A DNA stretch of 64,000 bases. It comes from Sphagnum compactum (Eukaryota > Bryophyta > Sphagnopsida > Sphagnales). How positions within the stretch are numbered: the first letter of the stretch is position 1; each line of letters opens with the position of its first letter. The stretch spans positions 9,414,213-9,478,212 of the forward strand of contig OZ234493.1 of assembly GCA_965153455.1 (NCBI GenBank). Direction: 5' to 3'. Below, one piece after another: positions 60,461-64,000 of the stretch. A program made the position numbers and the translations under genes. Below the pieces are notes generated by a model that saw only the letters and a program-made list of their open reading frames with translations, did not search any database and was not told the origin of the DNA.

Positions 60461-62660
60461 TTTTTTTTTTCAATCTGCCCCAAATTACTAATAAATGCTG
60501 AACTTTAGGGTCGGTCCATTACGGGCCTAAAACATGCATAATAACATGGACACTAAGTATGTCTGGGCAGCGTCAATTATATGTCTGGGTACCACCGGGC
60601 ACGTATTGGTCAGGCAAATGGGCAGCATTGGGCCACCGGTGTTCTTTTTTTCCCTAGAGAAATTTGATTATTTTTCAACAAAGAAATTGGGAAATTTTTG
60701 TTTTCCTAATGTACATTCGACTACATCTGCTAAATTTTTTAGGTCAAATTTTGCCAAATTTTTTATATGAAAAAAATGAAAAAAGAAAAAACATTGTTGG
60801 CCCATCATGTTATATATAAAAATATATATACATATATAACATGGACAATTTCAAAAACCGAAATGCTCACCTTTGTTAATGCCCAATTTATGGCATATAA
60901 AACCTTGTTAGGTAGTTATGATTAGATGTCTAATTAAGTTTAATCTAGCTTAGTTATAGGCTTATCTAATTTAATGTGTAGTTTAGTGAATTTCAATATG
61001 AATAGATTCACACTAATTTGTGGACTGGGTATAAAACTCAAGTTTTGTGATCTCAAATCTTTCTTTGGAGATTCAAAATGAAGGTGATTCAAAATGCAAG
61101 AATCCAAGCCTCAAAAGCATAGCAAGAAAACAACAACACAAAACTTGCCCAAAAAAAAAAAAAAAAAAACCTTACATAAACACAAAAAAATTTGCAATGC
61201 AAAAAAACTTTGGGTATGATGTATTATTTAAAATTCTAGTTATTATGTGTTGTATGTGTGATGAGAATGATAATTTGTAAATATTGACGTGGTGGTAACG
61301 CACGACAATACTTTCCATGTAAATTGTCACAAAGTGTGAAAGGTCATGTGATGGCCTAAGGACGAATGTTTTTTTTGACGTGCCTCAAAGTTTCAAAATA
61401 ATCCTTAAAACCAAAAAAAATGGTTGTCATGATTTCCGGAGGCCCTTTAGCACTAAGGAATAATGAAACGGGACTATGGAAGTAGCCTTTTGCAATACTT
61501 ATAGTTGAACCTAGACTTGTGAATAATTTTTTTTTTCAAAATAGGGTAGATTTTTGAAATAAGAAAGTCACTTCTTTTGTAAAAAGTTAACAAGTAAGCT
61601 AAATTTTGTAAATAAATAATTCAATTTAATTTAATTTTAAAATAAAGTTCAATACCTATACATTGAATTGAACCCGATTTTCAAACTGGGCCCAAAGATT
61701 CTTGAATTCCAAAAAGTAGTGCAAGAATTTAAAAAATGAAAGAATTGAGCTTAAACCTGAACCCAAATAATCCATAAATTTTTTTTCTACGTGTCAACGT
61801 TGAGTCTTCAGGTTCTTTGAAAAAGGGAAAATTGGACAACAATGGTCCATACCGAGGGATTGGTTAGATTTTCAAGTTGTCCTCAATGGGAGAATCGGCT
61901 CTCCACTCGATATTTCCTAATATGCCAAAACTAAACGAAGATGGAATGAGAAGGAAGAATGAAAAAAAATACCCACCCAAAATTGTTACGAATATTGTGA
62001 ATTGATACTTAGTGCCATGAAAGAGTACTCAATTTCACTTATTTTCTAGTTATACACTTACATTATGGATAGGGAAAGGCATTGTTATCAATGCCTTCCT
62101 TCCCCTTGCATAATGGTCAAGTGCCCAAACGCACTTACACAAACTTTCCTTACACAATAATAACAACATCCTCAATTAGCTTACAGAAAATTTCTTGGTT
62201 TTTGATGGAAAAATCTCTTGCTCGAAGATGGCTAAAGAATTGCACCTTGTAAGATCTCTTAAAATATACACTATGCTCATCCACCGAAATCATAATGAAT
62301 AAAACAAGGGTAATGTTTAGAGAAACTTTGCTTAAGTTTTGTTTAAGGGGGTGGTTTAAGCACCGCAAAACATTCAATGAAAACCAAACTTGAAGTACTA
62401 CCAAGTTCAATAAATTGTGCACAAATGGTTGTGTGGAAAGATGTGGAGCCCTAGTGGAATCTTAATCAATTTAATAGTCCTCAATATTCAACACACATTT
62501 GCGTATACATCCAAAAAACTAAATATATATTTTACAAATTAAGTTGTACAGCCTGGATAAGATATAGGCCATTCTTGAAGCAAGAATAATTCTGGGATGT
62601 GATCATCATTATTCTATGGAAGACCAAGTTTTAGTAATGGAGTGCAAATGGAAAAAAAAG

Positions 62661-62692
<32 letters not shown>

Positions 62693-63170
62693 CCCAATTG
62701 GAGATCCCCATCAAAACCCAAATAAAATCAGGGGAAAAGAGAAAAAGATGATAATGGGTGGCGAGAAGAAGAAAAAGATGATAATGGGTGGAACTCATAT
62801 TGCTCTCTAAAAGTGGGATTTGATATGATTTGAGCATTTCTCACAACAACACTTTGTTTTTTGGTTGACATTGTGGTCCCCAGAGGACAAAACCCATGAT
62901 TCTCTCGCATCATGATTCAACAGCAAGTAAGTAGTAAGTTGCCTACTTGTTCACTTCAAGTTTGTGCTTGTATTACTGTTCAGCAGAGTTTTTTATACAT
63001 TTATAACAGAAATTAATATAAAAAAAGGGAACCCATTTTGAGGAGTGCAGGAATATTACTATGCAATTTTGTAGATTGTTTTGCATGGTGAGCAAGCATT
63101 TGCAGGAACATGAAGGTTTTTGTTTTTTTCGCATTTGAACATCCAAAACAAAAAAAGCACCCTTACGTGT
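60461..63170. other. Intergenic, no gene recognised
   Basis: AT-rich. A short tandem duplication (AGAAAAAGATGATAATGGGT twice) lies at 62740-62790. No conserved coding motif was seen. Confidence 0.4.
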
Positions 63171-63175
63171 ACCAG

Positions 63176-63183
63176 TATATAAG
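63176..63183 (+). promoter_or_regulatory. Candidate TATA box of the NPF gene
   Basis: TATATAAG, a good plant TATA match, 474 bp upstream of the NPF start codon. It would imply a long leader or a leader intron; another promoter is possible. Confidence 0.3.
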
Positions 63184-63656
63184 TTGAAGTTTAGTCCACA
63201 CAGTTTTGAAGATCAATCGGGAAGTAGTGCAGTACTTTCCTTCCTCTTGTTGTTTGGCAGAAATTCCTTTGTCTATGGTCAATCACAATTTTGCAACTAC
63301 AAGTTTGGAACATGCACACTAGTGTGCAAAGATCTCTTTGAACCATCATGGTATGTATGATGCACTTTGCAAGCCACCAATTCTGCAAAGACCCGCTCTA
63401 ATCCCAATTTCATGTTTTTTTGAGAACCAGAATTTCAGTACTGATTTGAGCACCGTCAGCTTTTGATTTTTGTTAATGAAAATCAGTCTCTTTCTTTTTC
63501 TTTTTTCTTTTTCACTGCACTTTCCTCATTTGTTGTTGGTCTAAAGTTTGATAACCCATCATGATCCCAAGTCTTTAGTATTGCAACCACAGTGTCTGTC
63601 GGTCTGCTTATTATGTCAAGGATCAATCTAATGACAAAATTGATTTGTGGGTTTGA

Positions 63657-63831
63657 ATGGATTCTATGAACCAGAAGAATTCATTGAAGGAAGAGAACAA
63701 GCAGGAGGAGCGAATTGATGTGGGAGGACATCAAGTCTCAGAGTTTGTGCAAGATGACTCCGTGGATTTCAAAGGCAGGCCATCTGTCAAGGCCACCTCA
63801 GGCCGTTGGAGAGCAGCTTACTTCATCATGG
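63657..63831 (+). CDS. NRT1/PTR family (NPF) proton-coupled transporter, first coding exon only
   Basis: NPF proteins are 12-helix plasma-membrane or tonoplast symporters for nitrate, peptides, hormones or glucosinolates; substrate cannot be told from this exon. The 58 complete codons give a charged cytosolic N-terminus (KEENKQEERID) and then the family signature VDFKGRPSVKATSGRWRAAY and FIM, which precedes the first helix (family: D..GRPA.K..TGGW.AA.FI.G). An in-frame TGA directly precedes the ATG; a second Met at codon 4 is an alternative start. The exon ends ATG-G before GTAGGT, a good donor in phase 1, as in known NPF genes where the next exon continues with the NE.FER. motif. The next exon lies beyond the window. 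Confidence 0.88.
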
Positions 63832-64000
63832 GTAGGTACTAATGGGTGCCATTCAAACTTGATTCAAATCGTTTGCAAGTTGGTACACATGTGTTTTTGT
63901 TATCGTACAAAGTTCGATCAACTTATTATTATTATCATGGGTTCAATTAATTGTCATGGATTACAGCCATAAGGTGAACCTACTAGGGTATTATTGTTTG
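63832..64000 (+). other. Start of NPF intron 1
   Basis: Begins GTAGGTAC after the exon. No acceptor followed by NPF-like codons (NE.FER.A.YG) is seen before the window ends. Confidence 0.7.

Overview
This window reads as nuclear DNA of a land plant. The evidence is a plant-type multi-exon fumarylacetoacetase gene with GT-AG introns, a plant NRT1/PTR (NPF) transporter first exon, a plant casein kinase 1 relic, TTTAGGG-like words, and remnants of plant Harbinger, hAT, Helitron, CACTA-like and copia elements. Very low gene density, strongly AT-rich intergenic DNA and many old, diverged tandem repeats would suit a large genome such as a gymnosperm. That last point is inference; nothing seen fixes the genus.

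Layout. 1-4471 (minus strand): twelve in-frame exons of fumarylacetoacetase, the last enzyme of tyrosine breakdown. The remaining 3' coding part lies beyond the left edge, and intron 8 carries a 339-bp hAT-type MITE. 5.1-10.6 kb: a TTTAGGG-rich tandem repeat family, split by a 2.65-kb PIF/Harbinger element (TTA target duplication) with a decayed Myb-like ORF on plus and a decayed transposase on minus. This is followed by a poly-C-ended duplication and an 85-bp tandem array. 10.6-31.5 kb: no recognisable gene; several distinct degenerate tandem arrays, CACTA-like ends, one copia RNase H fragment, and an extremely AT-rich block near 28-29.5 kb. 31.5-37.3 kb: more gene-like and GC-richer. It holds a nested inverted-repeat cluster, a 376-bp Helitron candidate, an unidentified coding-like relic with a 72-bp in-frame duplication, and an intron-containing casein kinase 1 pseudogene with at least five in-frame stops. 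37.3-63.1 kb: mostly repeat-derived sequence, including a pair of diverged inverted arms about 5 kb apart (48.3-49.2 and 53.7-54.0 kb), a 138-bp tandem array at 56.3 kb and an 87-bp family at 58.6-60.5 kb. 63.2-64.0 kb: first coding exon of an NPF transporter running off the right edge.

The two apparently functional genes sit at opposite ends, face outward from the window, and have no evident functional link. Everything between them looks like pseudogenes, mobile-element debris and satellite-like repeats. No complete autonomous element, tRNA, rRNA or CRISPR-like array was found by eye. I see no new multi-gene system; the most useful new items are the individually delimited mobile elements and the inverted-repeat structures.
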